Shown one piece after another: positions 35,433-47,255 of a stretch of DNA of 64,000 bases. How positions within the stretch are numbered: the first letter of the stretch is position 1; each line of letters starts with the position of its first letter. Under the pieces are notes generated by a model that saw nothing but the letters and a program-made list of their open reading frames with translations, did no database searches and was not told the origin of the DNA. The DNA comes from Progne subis subis (Eukaryota; Chordata; Aves; Passeriformes; Hirundinidae): the NCBI GenBank assembly GCA_022316685.1, contig JAKJHU010001408.1, positions 1 to 64,000 on the forward strand, given 5' to 3'. The position numbers and the translations under genes are program-made.

Positions 35433-35798
35433 TGCGGAAGAAAATGGGACATCACACAATGATCAATATGATAATAATGAGCCATTTATTGTAAGATGAC
35501 AGTCTCTTTTATGCAGTTTTTAGCTTTAATCACACGTTTCATGCTACTTTACAATTGGTTGCACCCTAAAAGCATGCGTTAGCCCTTTAATACCTATTGG
35601 TTGATTGTTCTTACACATGCAGCAGATTACATAGTCCTTTTTTTCTGGCTCTCATCTGGTTCTATCATCCCAGAGTCATTTACCAGCTTTTGTTCTTCTT
35701 TGTACATGACTTCTGCATCTTGTTTTGCTTGGTATGTGTCTTTGACATCCTTGAAATGGTTACAGGCCTATTCTTTCTCATAAGCTGGATTGCTCACA
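35433..35798 (-). repeat. ERV-B 5' LTR
   Basis: Minus-strand LTR ending TTCTTCCGCA next to the primer site. It has a TATA-like 'gcataaaagagact' near 35505-35518 and a poly(A) signal AATAAA near 35484. The upstream edge (TGTGAGC at 35798) is a best guess. Confidence 0.7.
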
Positions 35799-37758
35799 TG
35801 TCCCCATTTTTGGAGGAACTCATCCTCCACAGGCTGGAAACATTTCATGTGTGAGGGAGGAAGGGGCAGGTCCAGCCTTGCCCTGCCCTGAAACACCAGC
35901 ACTGCCCTGCCCTGTAACCCCAATCGCCCCAGAGCCTCTATCCCAGCCCAGCAGTGTCTGCCAATCCCTGGCACACCAAAGGCAATGCTCCACAGCCACC
36001 TCTGCAGCCCCCAGCCCAGCTCCTGAGAGACCAAGTGACCCAAAGTCCCTCCTGGGGGAAGGGCCCAGGAAGACCATGGGGTATTCAAGGCTGACCACGA
36101 GGCAAGCACACATCTTGACCCCACCTCCTCTTGGAATTTCTGTCTAAACACAGCTGGAATCCAGGAGTTGGTAGCTCTGTGTTTGTGCTTCTGTATATCT
36201 TATTCGTCTTTCTCTTTCTGTGTCTTCCCCTTCTAATTCCCTCCCCTCGCAAATTTTGAGTGACTTAAAATTGAACCGGACTAGAGTTTGCGAAGTTGAA
36301 TGGGCCAAGTAGTGCTTTGAGAAGTGTTTTTTATGGATTGAATGTTCTATTAAATCTTTTGCCAAAGATTCTGTTTTTTTCTAAAGTTGTCAGTAAAGTC
36401 TGTTTTGTTGTTTTGAGCTCCTGAGAATCTCTTGTTGGTATTTCTCCAGTGCATCCAACTCAGAGTACAAAAACAATTGTAATTCCTTTTTAATGTCTAA
36501 GTAAGAGAGTTTTTTGGGGGATGGGGGTCAGGGCTTGTGTGTCCTGCTTGGCACAGCCCAGGCAGGGCTTTCACAGCCACATTGCACACTCCATTTCCCA
36601 CCTGCACCCGCTGGTGCCTCTGAGTTCTGCTTGCCCAGCCCCAGGGACACTCCCCTTGTCTGCCCATTCCCCCACGGTCCCTGGGCAGGGATGGCCTCAA
36701 TGGGGGCTGCTGACAGCCTCAGACATTTGGAGGCTGCTGCTGGATATGACTTCTCCAGAGGCTTGTTCAGCCTTCAGCTGTTCAGTGTCCCAGGGCTCAT
36801 TAACACTCAGAATACCTTAACAGCCAAGCCTCTGGGAATAATTTGATTTAGGTTTTCAAATTTTTGTGGATAATTAACCAACTTCAGAAGTGTATTAAAA
36901 GTGAATATATTGTATTTACAAAATACTTAGAAAATATTTTTTATGTCTGGTGCAGTTTTTTTTTTTCCTGATAATGCCTTGATATGTGCAATCTCCAGTT
37001 GACACTGAATCCAAGTATATTCTAATGCAGTTTGAATAGATATGAAAATCAAGACCCTTTATGTCTGACAATCAAACGTACTTGTATATTTTGAAATTTA
37101 CAAGTATTAAAACCTGTGCCCTTTTCCAGGCAAACATCAGTTGTGTGCCCATGGACAGGCAGTGCCACTTGTGCCCTGAGGTGCCAAGATGGGATTGGCA
37201 TCTCTCAAAAAGGAGCTGAGGGAGAGCCTAGCACCTTGCAAGCTGCAGGTCCCTGAGAGCCCCTGAGGGCTCCTGTCCCATAAACATCTGCTCTGCTCCA
37301 ATCTGGAACAGGGACCAGCATTGTGCTGGGATCATCAGAGAACTGAGGTGTGTGCTGGAATTCAATCCCCTCCCCATCCCGCAGCAGCCCTGCATTTCCC
37401 TCCTCCAGCCTTGGTCTCCAGCACAGCCATGGAGGCTCTTTGGGCTCTGCACTTTTCCTGCAGCCACCAAGGGCAGCTGAGCTCTGCCTTTGGCCCAGTC
37501 AGCCCTGCCCAGCCCAGGCAATGCCCAGCAATTCCTTGTGTGTGCCTGGCCTTGCTGTCAGCCCCGGCAGCGGCTGCGTGGCCCCTTTGTGCCGCGCTGG
37601 CCCAGCCATGGTGCCACAGCCCCTGTGCAGGCGCAGGGCAGGACAGGAGCATTGCGGGTGGGAACGGCCCCTGTGCCGTGGTGCCCACAGCAGCCTTGGG
37701 GCTCTGTGCCCCATGGCCTCCCTGCTGGGCAGCCTCTGCCAGCTCCTGCACAGCCCGT
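35799..37758. other. Intergenic; possible LTR-like U5 near 36170-36470
   Basis: GC-rich to 36150. Then a pyrimidine-rich stretch with 'gttctattaaatcttttgcc' and 'gagaatctcttgttggtatt' looks like the R/U5 end of an unassigned LTR. The rest (36490-37758) has no recognised gene or repeat. Open frames at 37321-38523 and 37350-37961 are GC-rich and only partly shared with the first duplicate copy. Confidence 0.35.
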
Positions 37759-38527
37759 GGCACCTGTGGGGCTGCACAGACAGCCCTGCCCTGGGCTCTG
37801 CCGGGCTCTGGGCCAGCAGAGAGGCCGGGCAGGGCTGGCCATGGCCGGGAACAGGCCCTGAGCCCCGCAGGAGGATGGAGCTGGGCCACAGCCAAACTGC
37901 CCCGCAAACCTGGGCTGAGCAGCCAGGGCTGGCAATGGCTGGGGACAGAGGCTGGCGCTGACAAATGTCCTAGGGCCGTGTTCCTGCTCTGTCCATGCCA
38001 CCAAGGGCACCGAGCAGCCTCCTCTCTGGGCCACTTGCCTGTTTTCAATGCCTTCCACAGGCACTGGCCCTGCCCCACAAGGCCTGGGCTGAGTCCTGCC
38101 CCTGCACGCTCACACAGGCTGAGATGGACACTGATGGTTTCTGTGGCAGGCTCTCTCAGCCCAGCCCAGCTCCCTCCAAGCTCTGCCAGCTGCCCTGAGC
38201 TCTCGGCAGCACCAAGGGCCTCTCCCCAGCACAGCCCAGCCGGCTCTGGCCCCACAGCTCTGCTCAGGGCAGGCTGCTCTGGGCAGGGCCCCACGGCCTC
38301 AGCCCCTCGGAAGGGCACAGCAGCAGCTGCAGCTCAGACAGGACTCAGCCCCAGCCATGGGCAAGGTGCTGGGCCAGGGGAAAAGGAGGCTCCCTGTGTG
38401 CCCTGCTCCCCTCTCCCTGAGGTGCTGAGAGCTCTGCAGCCCCTGCTGCCATCCCATCTGCCCAGGCCAGCACAACAGCCCTGGCCTTGGGGCCCTCAAG
38501 AGCTGCTCCTGCTCCAGGCCTAGGGCC
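37759..38527 (+). repeat. Direct duplication A, copy 2
   Basis: Match to 13577-14342. The upstream exon-like part of the candidate gene at 13056 is absent here; unrelated GC-rich DNA precedes the block. So if 13056-13778 is a gene, this copy has lost its start. Confidence 0.88.
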
Positions 38528-38529
38528 AA

Positions 38530-39005
38530 GGAATTCATGGTGTTCCTATGAGCCCTGATGGAACCAAGAGGCCACTGTGACACTGCAGGGCCTTGTGGAA
38601 CCATGCAGAGCATTGGGACAGAGCAGGACCTTATGTTATGATCGGGCCATTGTGAAACTGCAGGGCCCATGGAACCAAATAGTGAGGGTGGTTCCAAAGG
38701 GACTCTTGGAATGACAGAAATGTTTGGCACCATGGTGCCCCTTGGGACCAAGAGGCCACTGTGACACTGTGGAACCAAGGAGATCATTGCTGCACTGCCA
38801 GACCTCATGGAACCAAGGATCCATTGTGACGCTCCAGGGCCTTGGGGGGACCAAATCAGCATTGTGATAATGCAGGTCCCAAGGATCCAAGGGACTTTGT
38901 GACACCAAGGAGTCCCATGCAACGAAAGGGGCATTGTGACACTGAGAGGCCTCATGAAACCATGGAGACCTTTGTGACACTCTAGGGCCTGATGGACCCA
39001 AGTTG
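38530..39005 (+). repeat. GTGACAC minisatellite, array 2
   Basis: Same unit as 15415-15868, with 'ggaaccaagaggccactgtgacactg'-type words spaced about 45-55 bases. Followed directly by CR1, as in the first copy. Confidence 0.85.
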
Positions 39006-39009
39006 ACAC

Positions 39010-39616
39010 CAATTGGGCAAGGGTGCTGTTCTGCTGGAGGGTAGGAGGGCTCTGCACAGGGACCTGGACAGGCTGGATCCAGGGGCCAAATCCAACAATA
39101 TGAGGTTTAACAAGTCTGAGTGCCAGGTCCTGCACTTTGCCCACAACCACCCCTGCAGCGTTACAGGCTGGGCACAGAGTGGCTGGACAGCAGCCTGGCA
39201 GAAAGGGACATGCAGGGACAGATGGACAGCAGGCTGGACATGAGCCAGCAGTGTGCCCAGGTGGCCAAGAAGGCCAATGGCACCTGGCCTGGATCAGAAA
39301 CAGTGTGGCCATCAGGAGCAGGGCAGTGATTCTTCCCATGTGCTCAGCACTGGTTGGGGCAACACCTCAAGTGCTGTGTTCAGTTCTGGGCTCCCGATTT
39401 AGGAAGGACATGGAGGAGTTCGAGTGTGTCCAGAGAAAGGTGACAAAGCTGGTGACAGGTCTGGAACACAAATCCTGTGAGAAGCAGCTGAGGGAGCTGG
39501 GGTTGTTTATCCTGAAGAAGAGAAGGCTCAGAGGAGACAAGGTAGTGTCAGGGCACAGCTTGAACGTGATGATGCCCAAGGTCTTTTCCAACCTGGCTGA
39601 TTCTGTGATTCTCTGA
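39010..39616 (+). repeat. CR1 LINE 3' part, copy in duplication B
   Basis: Longer counterpart of 15869-16350, continuing through 'ctgagggagctggggttg' and 'cctgaagaagagaaggctca' to the natural end 'gattctgtgattctctg'. Confidence 0.9.
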
Positions 39617-39952
39617 AACCACCCTTGCAGCAGTTGCAGGATGAGCCCTGGGCCTCCTCTTCAGAAGGTCCAGCAGCACAGGTCCCTCAGCTTCTCCTCA
39701 CAGCCCCAAAGCCCATCCTGTCAGTCCTGCAGAGCCTCTGCAGCTCCTCCTCCTTGCCCAGAACAGGGATCCCCACAGCCAGACACAGCAGCCCAGATGT
39801 GCCCCCCTGGCCTGTGGTGCCTCTGGCAAGGGAGCAGCACGAGGCACGGCAGGAGCCTGCAGACAATTCCTGAAGCACTTGGAGGATGATCCTGCTCCTC
39901 AATGGATGTTCCCATGGTGCCAACTCAGGAACTGAAACGGGGAGTGGGGCCA
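39617..39952. other. Intergenic, possibly minus-strand CR1-like
   Basis: Weak resemblance on the minus strand to CR1 ('tgtctggctgtggggatccc', 'gctgcagaggctctgcagga'), not enough to call firmly. The last five bases, GGCCA (39948-39952), are a target duplication. Confidence 0.35.
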
Positions 39953-40579
39953 TGTGGTGGTTTCAGGCAGATTTTGGGAGAAATCCTCCTGCGGGGCTCC
40001 CCTTCCCCTCCCCCAACCAACTCGGGAAAAGATTTCCTCAGAGAGAAGTGGAAAAAACCTGTTTATTAAACAGGCAAAGCACTCCCAGCACAATACCCCA
40101 GCTTCGTGCTGCTTACGGAGGGATAACAAACTTAAAGAAAGTCTCCTCTTGAAGATCGTCACTGTGCTCCACCGCTCCGTCTCCGCTGACGTTGGGAGAA
40201 AAGGAGATGTTCAGGGCTGGTCTTGGTGGGGTGGCTCCCCTGTGGAGGCCCCCGGTGCTTCCCCAGGTCCTTAGTCTGGAGAGGTTGGAACAGTTCCAAA
40301 GAGAGGGCAAAAAAAAGAAAAAAGGAAGGAAGAAAAAAGAAAAAGGAAAAAAAAAAGGCAAAAAGCTTCAGCTATTCTACGGTGTCTAACTACGCTAACA
40401 CTAAACTAACTAACGGCCGGGTAAAAAAACAACAGAGCTTCTTCAGTCTTGCAGTGTTCCAACTCCCCCGCTTCAAGGTCACTCCAATGAGCAGAGTTTT
40501 CCTGGGGAAAAACAAACCGCGCTTGCCCTCCCCTTTGCACCCAGTAGACGATTGGGGGATACACAGTCACCCCAGGACA
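39953..40579 (-). mobile_element. Solo LTR of ERV-F (ERV-L-like) lineage
   Basis: Reverse complement of the LTR at 61292-61926: minus strand starts TGTCCTGGGGTGAC and ends CCACCACA. It is flanked by a 5-bp duplication, GGCCA, at 39948-39952 and 40580-40584. A purine-rich A/G tract lies at 40310-40362 and a poly(A) signal (AATAAA on the minus strand) near 40066. The first copy of the surrounding duplication has no such LTR, so the insertion came after the duplication or was lost there. Confidence 0.93.
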
Positions 40580-40752
40580 GGCCAGAGATCAAAGGACCAG
40601 TAGAGATGGGCCATTTGCAAGGGAGGGAACAGGGGTGGGCAAGAAGAAGAAATCTGTAGCAGGAAGAGTAAAGAAAGCCAAGGTGAAGCAAAGGAAATGC
40701 TGAGGGGAGTTTGGGGGTGGCTGCCAGGCAGCCCTGGCTCTGAGCAACAACG

Positions 40753-41283
40753 TCTGCAGTGGCACAGGAAACTCACAGCTCATGGGAACAAACTTTCTGG
40801 CTGACTTCAGAGGCCACCACAAACCTGAGTGGTTTCCCTGCTGTCCCCCAGCCCTTCCTGGCCTCAGGGGCTGATGATGGCATTTGTGCTCCCTCAGGTT
40901 CATCTCCCCACACCAACACCATGGGGGTGCTCACGCCTGCTCTGGGCAGTGCAAACAGGGGCTCCTGAGCCAGTGCTGCCGTGTCTGTGCCTGCAAGGAT
41001 GCGGCACCTGTGTGAGCTGGGGGAGAGGCCAGGGCTGCAGAGGGGGGATGTTGTTGGCAGGTGCATGAGGACACTCGGGGATGCTGCCCTGGGGTGTCCA
41101 GGGCAGTGGGGATGGATCAGCCCCTGCTCTGCTGCTCCTTCCCGTCTCCCCCAGGGACCTTGCAGAGCCCCAGCCATGCTGTTTGCCCCCAGCCTGCCCA
41201 CGGCCACCCTGGGGCTGCTCACGGGGCTTTTCTCTGCTGAGCATTGGCCTGGGCGTGCTCTGGAGAGAGCCTGGGCAAGGAGC
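40753..41283 (+). repeat. Direct duplication B, copy 2
   Basis: Matches 16353-16881, from 'tctgcagtggcacaggaaac' to 'gcctgggcaaggagc'. Ten bases later an LTR-like element begins. Confidence 0.85.
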
Positions 41284-41292
41284 ATCAAGCCC

Positions 41293-41990
41293 TGTCTTGC
41301 AATGCAAGATGTAACCAAAAAAATGTATTCTATTACCATCTGTTAAAACCAGGAGGGCAGGTTGTTTATCTCTTCCATGACCCATTCATTCCTCATATCT
41401 CTGAGGGGGATCTTCTCTTAATGGGCCAGCTGTTAAAACCAGATGGGGCAGTGTTCTTGATCTCTTCCATGACCCATCCTCCCTCCAGGGAGAGATCTTC
41501 TGTTAATGGGCCATTGAGTCTCACTGCATGACTGATACAATTACATCATCTCATTGTGAGATACTTCTCCCAGAGGGAGGAGCCAAGCATTCCCACCTGG
41601 ATATAAGCTGAGATTTAAATCACCAGGAGCAGCCTGTTTCCACTGGATTCCCAGAGGAAGACCAGACTCATCTACACCACCACTGGACATCTAAAGGAAA
41701 ACTACACCCTTCTACAACATCATTGCTTCAACAAAACCACATCTGTCACTCCAGGAGGACTGCAGCCACAATTTGATTGCACTGCTAGCAACACCCTGAC
41801 TACCCGGGCGTCAGGTTGGATTCTACATCTTATTTTTTGGGCTTTTTTGGTGGTGGTGTTTTTTACTACTGCACTTTCAATTTAATTTTCCTACTGAAGA
41901 ACTGTTATTCCTATTGCCATATCTTTACTTGGAAGCCCGTTAATTTCAAAACTATAATTCAAAGAGAGGAGGTTTGTATTTTCCATTTCA
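41293..41990 (+). repeat. LTR-like element upstream of the plus-strand zinc-finger gene
   Basis: Starts TGTCTTGCAATGC and contains 'gaggagccaagcattcccac', a TATA-like 'ggatataagctgagatttaa', 'tccactggattcccagagga' and 'attgcttcaacaaaaccaca', ending near 'gtattttccatttca'. It contains an internal duplication of a 'ttaaaaccag...cttccatgaccca' segment (about 41343-41475). Same orientation as the gene, about 650 bases ahead of exon 1. Confidence 0.75.
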
Positions 41991-42638
41991 TGGGAGGCTC
42001 CTGCCTTCCATAGCAGACCCCTGTCTTACCAGCCCAAGACAGGGGGAGCTCGGCTCAGATATCCTGAGTGGTCCCTGGGTTGGGTTTTGTTGGTTGGAGA
42101 TGTTTGGAGAAGTCAGAACTCCAAAGCTGGGTGGAAAATGGCCCTTGGGGTGACATTGGGGGGTCCCAGTGGCGGCTGCTGGCAGAGGCAGCCTGGAGGA
42201 GCAGAGCCCTGTGTCCCCCAGGACCCCAGATACTGTGGAGCACTGCAATTTGCAGGACCCTCAACAGCTTGGAGAGGGGCAGGGGGTACTCCTTGGAGCC
42301 CCTGTACCCCAAAGCAGAGAATAAGGGGAGAAGGGACCCTGGGAACCCAAAACCCCCAGCATTCATAAATAGAAAATGGAAAAGGGGGGGATCTTTTCAG
42401 ATTCCTGGGATTCCCAGCAGCCTGGGGAGGGCAGGGAGACCAGTGACAGGAAACTCCACAAAGGAGTTGTCAGGGCTGATCTTGGTGTTTGATAGGCTCT
42501 TAGGGACTCGAGATGTCTGGTGACTTGTAGAGAGGGACTTGAGTAGAGGGACATTCAAACTCAACATACTCATCCCTTGCTTTTGCCCAAAACCAGGATT
42601 TCCCATTCCCAAACCTTGGCTGAAATGAGGAGAAGGCT
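41991..42638 (+). other. 5' region of the plus-strand zinc-finger gene
   Basis: No repeat recognised. Just ahead of the coding part, ATG at 42625 opens a frame closed after five codons by TGA. Confidence 0.4.
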
Positions 42639-43784
42639 GTGAGGAAGAGGAAGATGCCCAGGGACAGCCAGACAGGTCAGGAGGAAGTCAGTGCCCCTTT
42701 TCCCCTCTCTCCTGCTCCATCTCCCAGCCCAGAATGGCCCCCGGCTGTAGGACAACCCTGCTGCCAATGCCGTCCTGCCAGGGATGCACTGGGGGAATCT
42801 CCTTCCCCTTCCCTCTGGCGTGGAGGAAAATCCCATCCTGTCCTTGTCCTTCCTCCCCCAGACAAGGAGCTGAGGATGGAGACCAGGGAGGACAAATCCC
42901 TGCAGCAGAACCTCGTGGAAGAGGCCATTTTGAGCAGCTCCATGGCAGAGGAATCCAATGGAGAGGAAAAGATACAGAGATCTTGTGGGAGGAGGGGTTC
43001 CAAACCCATTCCAGCGTGCTCTGAGGAGGAAAGACCCACCCTGTGCCAGGAAAGTGGACAGAGCTTCAGCCAGAGCAACACCCCTGTCCAGCACCAGATC
43101 ATTTACACCAGGGAGAGGCCCTACGAATGTTCCGAGTGCAGGAAGAGGTTTCAGACCAGCTCGAATCTCCTCCAGCACCAGCAGAGTCACAGAGAAGAGA
43201 GGCCCTTCCGCTGCCCTGACTGCAGGAAGGGCTTCAAGCAAAACTCCACCCTCATCACCCACCGGCGCATCCACACTGGGGAGAGGCCCTACGAGTGTGG
43301 GCAACGTGGGATGAGCTTCAGCCATAGCTCCAGCCTTAGCCGCCACCAGATGATCCACACCAAGGAATGGCCCTATGAGTGTGAGCAATGTGGGAAGAGC
43401 TTCAGCCAGAATTCCAACTTGATCCGCCACCAGAACATCCATGCTGAGGAAAGACCATACAAGTGTGGGGAATGTGGGAAGGGCTTCAACCAGAGGTCCC
43501 AACTGATCATCCATCAAATGATCCACACTGGGGAGAGGCCCTACGAGTGTTCTGAGTGTGGGAAGAGGTTTCAGACTAGCTCCACTCTCATTGTACATCA
43601 GCAGATTCACACAGAGGAGAGGCCCTTCCGCTGCCCTGACTGCAGGAAGGGCTTCAAGCGCAACTTCCACCTCATCAGGCACTGGCGCATCCACACTGGG
43701 GAGAGGCCCTACGAGTGTTCCCAGTGTGGGAAGAGCTTTACCCAGAGGTCTCACCTGAGCCAACATCAACAGAGGCACCGGTAA
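42639..43784 (+). CDS. C2H2 zinc-finger protein, eight fingers
   Basis: Likely nuclear DNA-binding protein of the avian multi-copy C2H2 family. Exon 1 (42639-42675) matches the other copy, but its first codon is GTG where that copy has ATG; the next in-frame ATG is 42654. A donor GTCAGG at 42676 and acceptor CAG at 42859-42861 bound a 186-base intron that is itself open and in frame. Exon 2 carries METREDKS at 42876 and the family leader, then eight C2H2 units from about 43120 with TGERP-type linkers. The third unit (CGQRG, near 43300) has Arg for the second Cys and should not bind zinc normally. TAA at 43782-43784; a decayed further finger follows in frame. No KRAB or SCAN domain. If translation starts at 42876 the protein is about 302 residues. 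Confidence 0.8.
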   Translation: MRKRKMPRDSQTGQEEVSAPFPLSPAPSPSPEWPPAVGQPCCQCRPARDALGESPSPSLWRGGKSHPVLVLPPPDKELRMETREDKSLQQNLVEEAILSSSMAEESNGEEKIQRSCGRRGSKPIPACSEEERPTLCQESGQSFSQSNTPVQHQIIYTRERPYECSECRKRFQTSSNLLQHQQSHREERPFRCPDCRKGFKQNSTLITHRRIHTGERPYECGQRGMSFSHSSSLSRHQMIHTKEWPYECEQCGKSFSQNSNLIRHQNIHAEERPYKCGECGKGFNQRSQLIIHQMIHTGERPYECSECGKRFQTSSTLIVHQQIHTEERPFRCPDCRKGFKRNFHLIRHWRIHTGERPYECSQCGKSFTQRSHLSQHQQRHR

Positions 43785-44775
43785 GGGAATCCCTGCGAGT
43801 GCCCCGACTATGGGGAAAGCCTCCTGCAGTGCTCTAACTCCATCCTCCATCAGGGGACCCACATTGCAAAGACACTGGGCTGGTGGTCATTTAGTTTGGT
43901 GGTTCATGATATTCTTTTGATTCATCTTCCTCCCTTTTAAACCAGCAAAATTGGGCTGAAAATCAACAAGTTGATCAAAGGCATCTCAATGCTCGCTTTT
44001 TACTTCTGTTTCTAAAGAATCTGGCAATCCAGATGATACTTGGGAGGATTTGGGGGTATTTGGTGTGGTTGTCTCCATTTCTTATCGCTCAAAGAGACAA
44101 GAGGGTATGATCTGTCACCTCAAAAACACTCATTGCCAATGAAAACTACTTAATCCCACCCCAAAATTATTTAATTCCTCAGCCCCTCAATGTGGAATGG
44201 GTTTCCCCGCTTTTGGTTTCCCCTTTTGGAAAGGGGTTGGGCAAAGTGGGATGCAGATCAGGAGGGGTGAGGTGAGCATTGATTGGGGCAGGATGGGTTG
44301 GATGGGGATTGGGAGGGGTGGGATGGGAGAAATAGGGCTTGGGAAGGAGTCTTGATATTCAGAAGAGCTGGGATGGGTTTGAGTGGGGATTGGGAGGGTG
44401 TGGTGAAGTCTGGAATGAGACACCCACAGGTCTGGGATGATGAAGGGAGGGGGAACCTGTTCTTGAGTGAGTTTTTGGGTATTCCACGTTCTTGAAGGGA
44501 TTTTGGTGCATCCCAGGTTTCTGAGGTAGTTTTGGGATGGTCACTGCCCCAGCCCCAGCCATTGCAGCATCTGGTCCAGCCCCAAAGTGGCTGCCAAGCC
44601 CCTGGCACCCTGAAAATCCCACCTGTGAGAGGGGCCAGAGCAGGTGAGGCTGTGACACGGCTGTGACACTGACATGTCCCACGGCCCTGGAGCTCACAGC
44701 AGCTGAGATGGCACTGGATTCAAAGCCCATTTGTGGATCTCTCTTTTCTCCTGACTTCCTCTTCTCAAAATCTGG
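43785..44775 (+). other. 3' flank of the plus-strand zinc-finger gene
   Basis: Contains a decayed finger just after the stop. From about 44190 to 44775 it holds sequence shared in reverse with 26465-27240. No other gene recognised. Confidence 0.6.
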
Positions 44776-44899
44776 AAAACTTGAAGTTGTAGGGTTTAGA
44801 GTTTTCTGAGTCAGTGGTTTGTGAAGTGCCTTACCATAATTCCAGGTTTAATAGGAGTTATAAGCAAAGTTAATACTATTCCTCTGTAAATGGTTAAGT

Positions 44900-45409
44900 C
44901 ATAGTTTCTAAGTTCGGATAAATACTGTCAAGTGCTGTTCTTTTGCTAAATTGTGAAGTTGAAGGTGTAAGTTCAGGTAAAAGTCAAGTCCTGTTAATTT
45001 GGAGCTCTGTGACGCTTTTAGGCAGTGTTCCATTTATCCTTGCCCTCACTGTCCTCTTGTCACACACACACAGGGACAGTCCTTGGTTCGTTTTTGGTTT
45101 GATTACCTCGATTTTGTTTGGTTCTGTTGTTGCTTTGTTTCCTTGCTGTGCCTGAAGTGTCCAGTCATGGACAGAGTGACTCTTGCAAGGAACTTTGTCA
45201 TGCCTCACCACCTGTGCTCCTAATTGGTGATTTTTGTCAAATATGCTAATCTGCTACATTTATAAAACTGTATTCACCCTTTGGGGGGCTGAGCGTTTTG
45301 TGGACATTTTCCATATCTGCCCCTTGGAGGCCTCCAATAAAGATCAGCCTTTCTATTACCTCCTCTATAATATTATCTCCAAGGCTGTTACTTTATTTCT
45401 GGATTCCTG
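44900..45409 (+). repeat. Possible solo LTR, unassigned
   Basis: A TATA-like 'acatttataaaactgtattc' near 45257-45276 and a poly(A) signal in 'ctccaataaagatcagcc' near 45338 are spaced as in an LTR. No second copy or target duplication seen; the edges are unknown. Confidence 0.35.
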
Positions 45410-45645
45410 AAGGCATCAACACAGCAGGGCCTCATGGCACCAGGAGAGCTCTGTGACACAAGGACATCTTGGGGAACCAAGTGTCCACTGCAAACACAGC
45501 AGGGCCTCATGGAAGCCAGGTGCCACTTGGATAGTGCCAGGGCACGTGGAGCTCAGTGTCCACTGTGACACAGCACAGCCCCATGGAACCCAGCAGAGCA
45601 TTGTGACAACAGGGAATCTCATGGATGCAAGGCTCTACTTGGGCA
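45410..45645 (+). repeat. GTGACAC minisatellite, array 3
   Basis: About five degenerate units with 'agggcctcatgg', 'ccactgtgacac' and 'agcacagccccatggaaccc'. Same family as arrays 1 and 2, but outside the duplicated block. Confidence 0.75.
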
Positions 45646-45745
45646 AAGTGGGGCCTCCTAGGACACAAAACCTTTTCCACGTGCCTCCCTCGCCTGGCTG
45701 TGGTGTCCTTGTTCTGGAAAAAAGAGAGTCAGAGACTTGCTCTTT

Positions 45746-46314
45746 TGTATGTCTCTTTATTATCAAGCTTGGCTCTGGGGGAGAGCTTGCTTGTTCCCTT
45801 GGCAACGCAGAGGAGGAGGTACACACAGCTTCGCTTCACAGCAAAGCTGGGGACTCCCACCCCCCTCACGGGCTTTTTCACCTTGCTGGGGAGTCCGTTT
45901 CGCTTCGCTGATCAGGGGTCATCCAGCGATGGGGGACTCCTTCTCAGGTCACGGCGACTAAATAAAGCTACTTCGGCAGACCCCCGTACTTCTTGCACTA
46001 GTCTAAAATGCAACTACAGTCCTGGATTTTACTTTGGTTCCCTGCTTTTCAGAGTCTCTTGTTCTTGAATTGTTCCCAGAATTCTAGTGTTCTTTTTATT
46101 TGCATATTCAGACACTATCCGGCGAATGGGAGCAGAGATACAGGTAATAAGGTGAATTCTTAATTAACAAACAAGTAAATAAGGTGATTAATCAATATTA
46201 AAACAGGAATAAGGCAAATTCTTTAAACAGAACTAGCATTAACAATCTTAATGGAATTACTTAACAATTAAGTAACTAAAACATAGATCATTTGAATAGA
46301 ACTTGTTTATAACA
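45746..46314 (-). mobile_element. Solo LTR of ERV-E lineage
   Basis: Near-identical over its length to 59932-60497 on the minus strand. It starts TGTTATAA (minus strand, 46314), with a poly(A)-type 'caaataaaaagaac' near 46095. No internal retroviral sequence adjoins, and no clear target duplication was found, so the U5 edge (45746) is approximate. Confidence 0.8.
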
Positions 46315-46964
46315 GCTGGGCATGAACAGAGGTCCTGCACTTGCATTTCCCGCTGCTGTGCAACCAAAGCTGAGGGACGTGGAACTGCCTGAATGCAAAA
46401 ACTGGAATATGAGCCTCTCTCGAGGGGGAAATCTCCCCCTCCTGTGCCAGCCCGTGGCAATGCTGCCATTCTCTGCTGCTGCTGGGGCACTCGGGGCTCT
46501 GGCTGAGCAGGAAAGGTGACCCTGAGCCAGGAGCTGTCCTTGGCTGCAGCAAAGCCTTGGCACACAAAGACCTTCCTGGTGCTGTGCCCTGGGCCAGGAG
46601 GGATTGTGCCACCAGAGCTGAGCCTAAATTTCTTCTCCCAGGCAGCTTTAGGGCACAGAACATGGAGAAGGCAGAGCTGACTTTCAGCTTTCCGCAGTTC
46701 TCCAGAAGGATCCTGTGTAGGAATCAGCCTGGGAACAGGGTTTACATGTGAGAGGAGGGGAATTCAGAGCCCTTTTTCTCCCCTGTGGGCTGAGGGTCTG
46801 CATTTCCAATGGCCCTGCAGCTGCCCAAGGGGCCCTTTTTGCTCAGCTGAGAACAGTTCTGCTGAAAGCCTGTCCTAAACCTGCTTTTCCTGCAAATGTG
46901 CCCAATGAGTCCTCATTTTTTGCAGCCCCAGGTCTTGTGTGCCTGCAGGTGTGAGAACTGACTG
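46315..46964. other. Intergenic, nothing recognised
   Basis: Mixed composition; no gene or repeat family identified. Confidence 0.4.
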
Positions 46965-46989
46965 ATGCAACAGCTCTGCTGGGGGGAAG

Positions 46990-47255
46990 TTGTCTTTTTC
47001 TTGTTTGTTTTTCTGTTTGTATTTTTGTTTGGTTTAGTTTATTTTTCTGTTCTTTTGATGAGTTTGCTGGTTTCTGGGAGAGCTTTTTTAATTTTTTTTT
47101 TTTTTTTTTTTGGTTTTTTTTTTGTTGGTGGGAATTTTTGGTTTCGTATGTATTATGGTATTTTTTATTTTGAGGGGTTTTTTGTTTGTTTGTTTTTTGG
47201 GTTTTGTTTTGTTTTGTTTTGTTTTGTTTTTGTTTTGTTTTTGTTTTTTGTTAAT
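46990..47255. repeat. T-rich simple repeat with (TTTTG)n
   Basis: Long T runs and repeated 'gttttgttttgtttt' units. The frame open across it encodes only Phe/Leu/Val and is not a gene. Confidence 0.9.

Larger units (their letters stand above)
33353..35798 (-). mobile_element. ERV-B: minus-strand betaretrovirus-like fragment
   Basis: Read on the minus strand: an LTR (about 35798-35433), a lysine-3-type primer site (35430-35413), a leader with a 57-bp tandem array, an inserted foreign LTR in the opposite orientation, and gag down to about 33420. At 33365-33390 a short segment matches the U5 end of the same LTR, so the rest of the provirus and most of the 3' LTR appear deleted. Confidence 0.8.

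Noticed and set aside
37350..38523. Long overlapping frames in the second duplicate copy
   Set aside because: The first part is not shared with copy 1 and has no domain; only the tail is shared, which follows from the DNA duplication.
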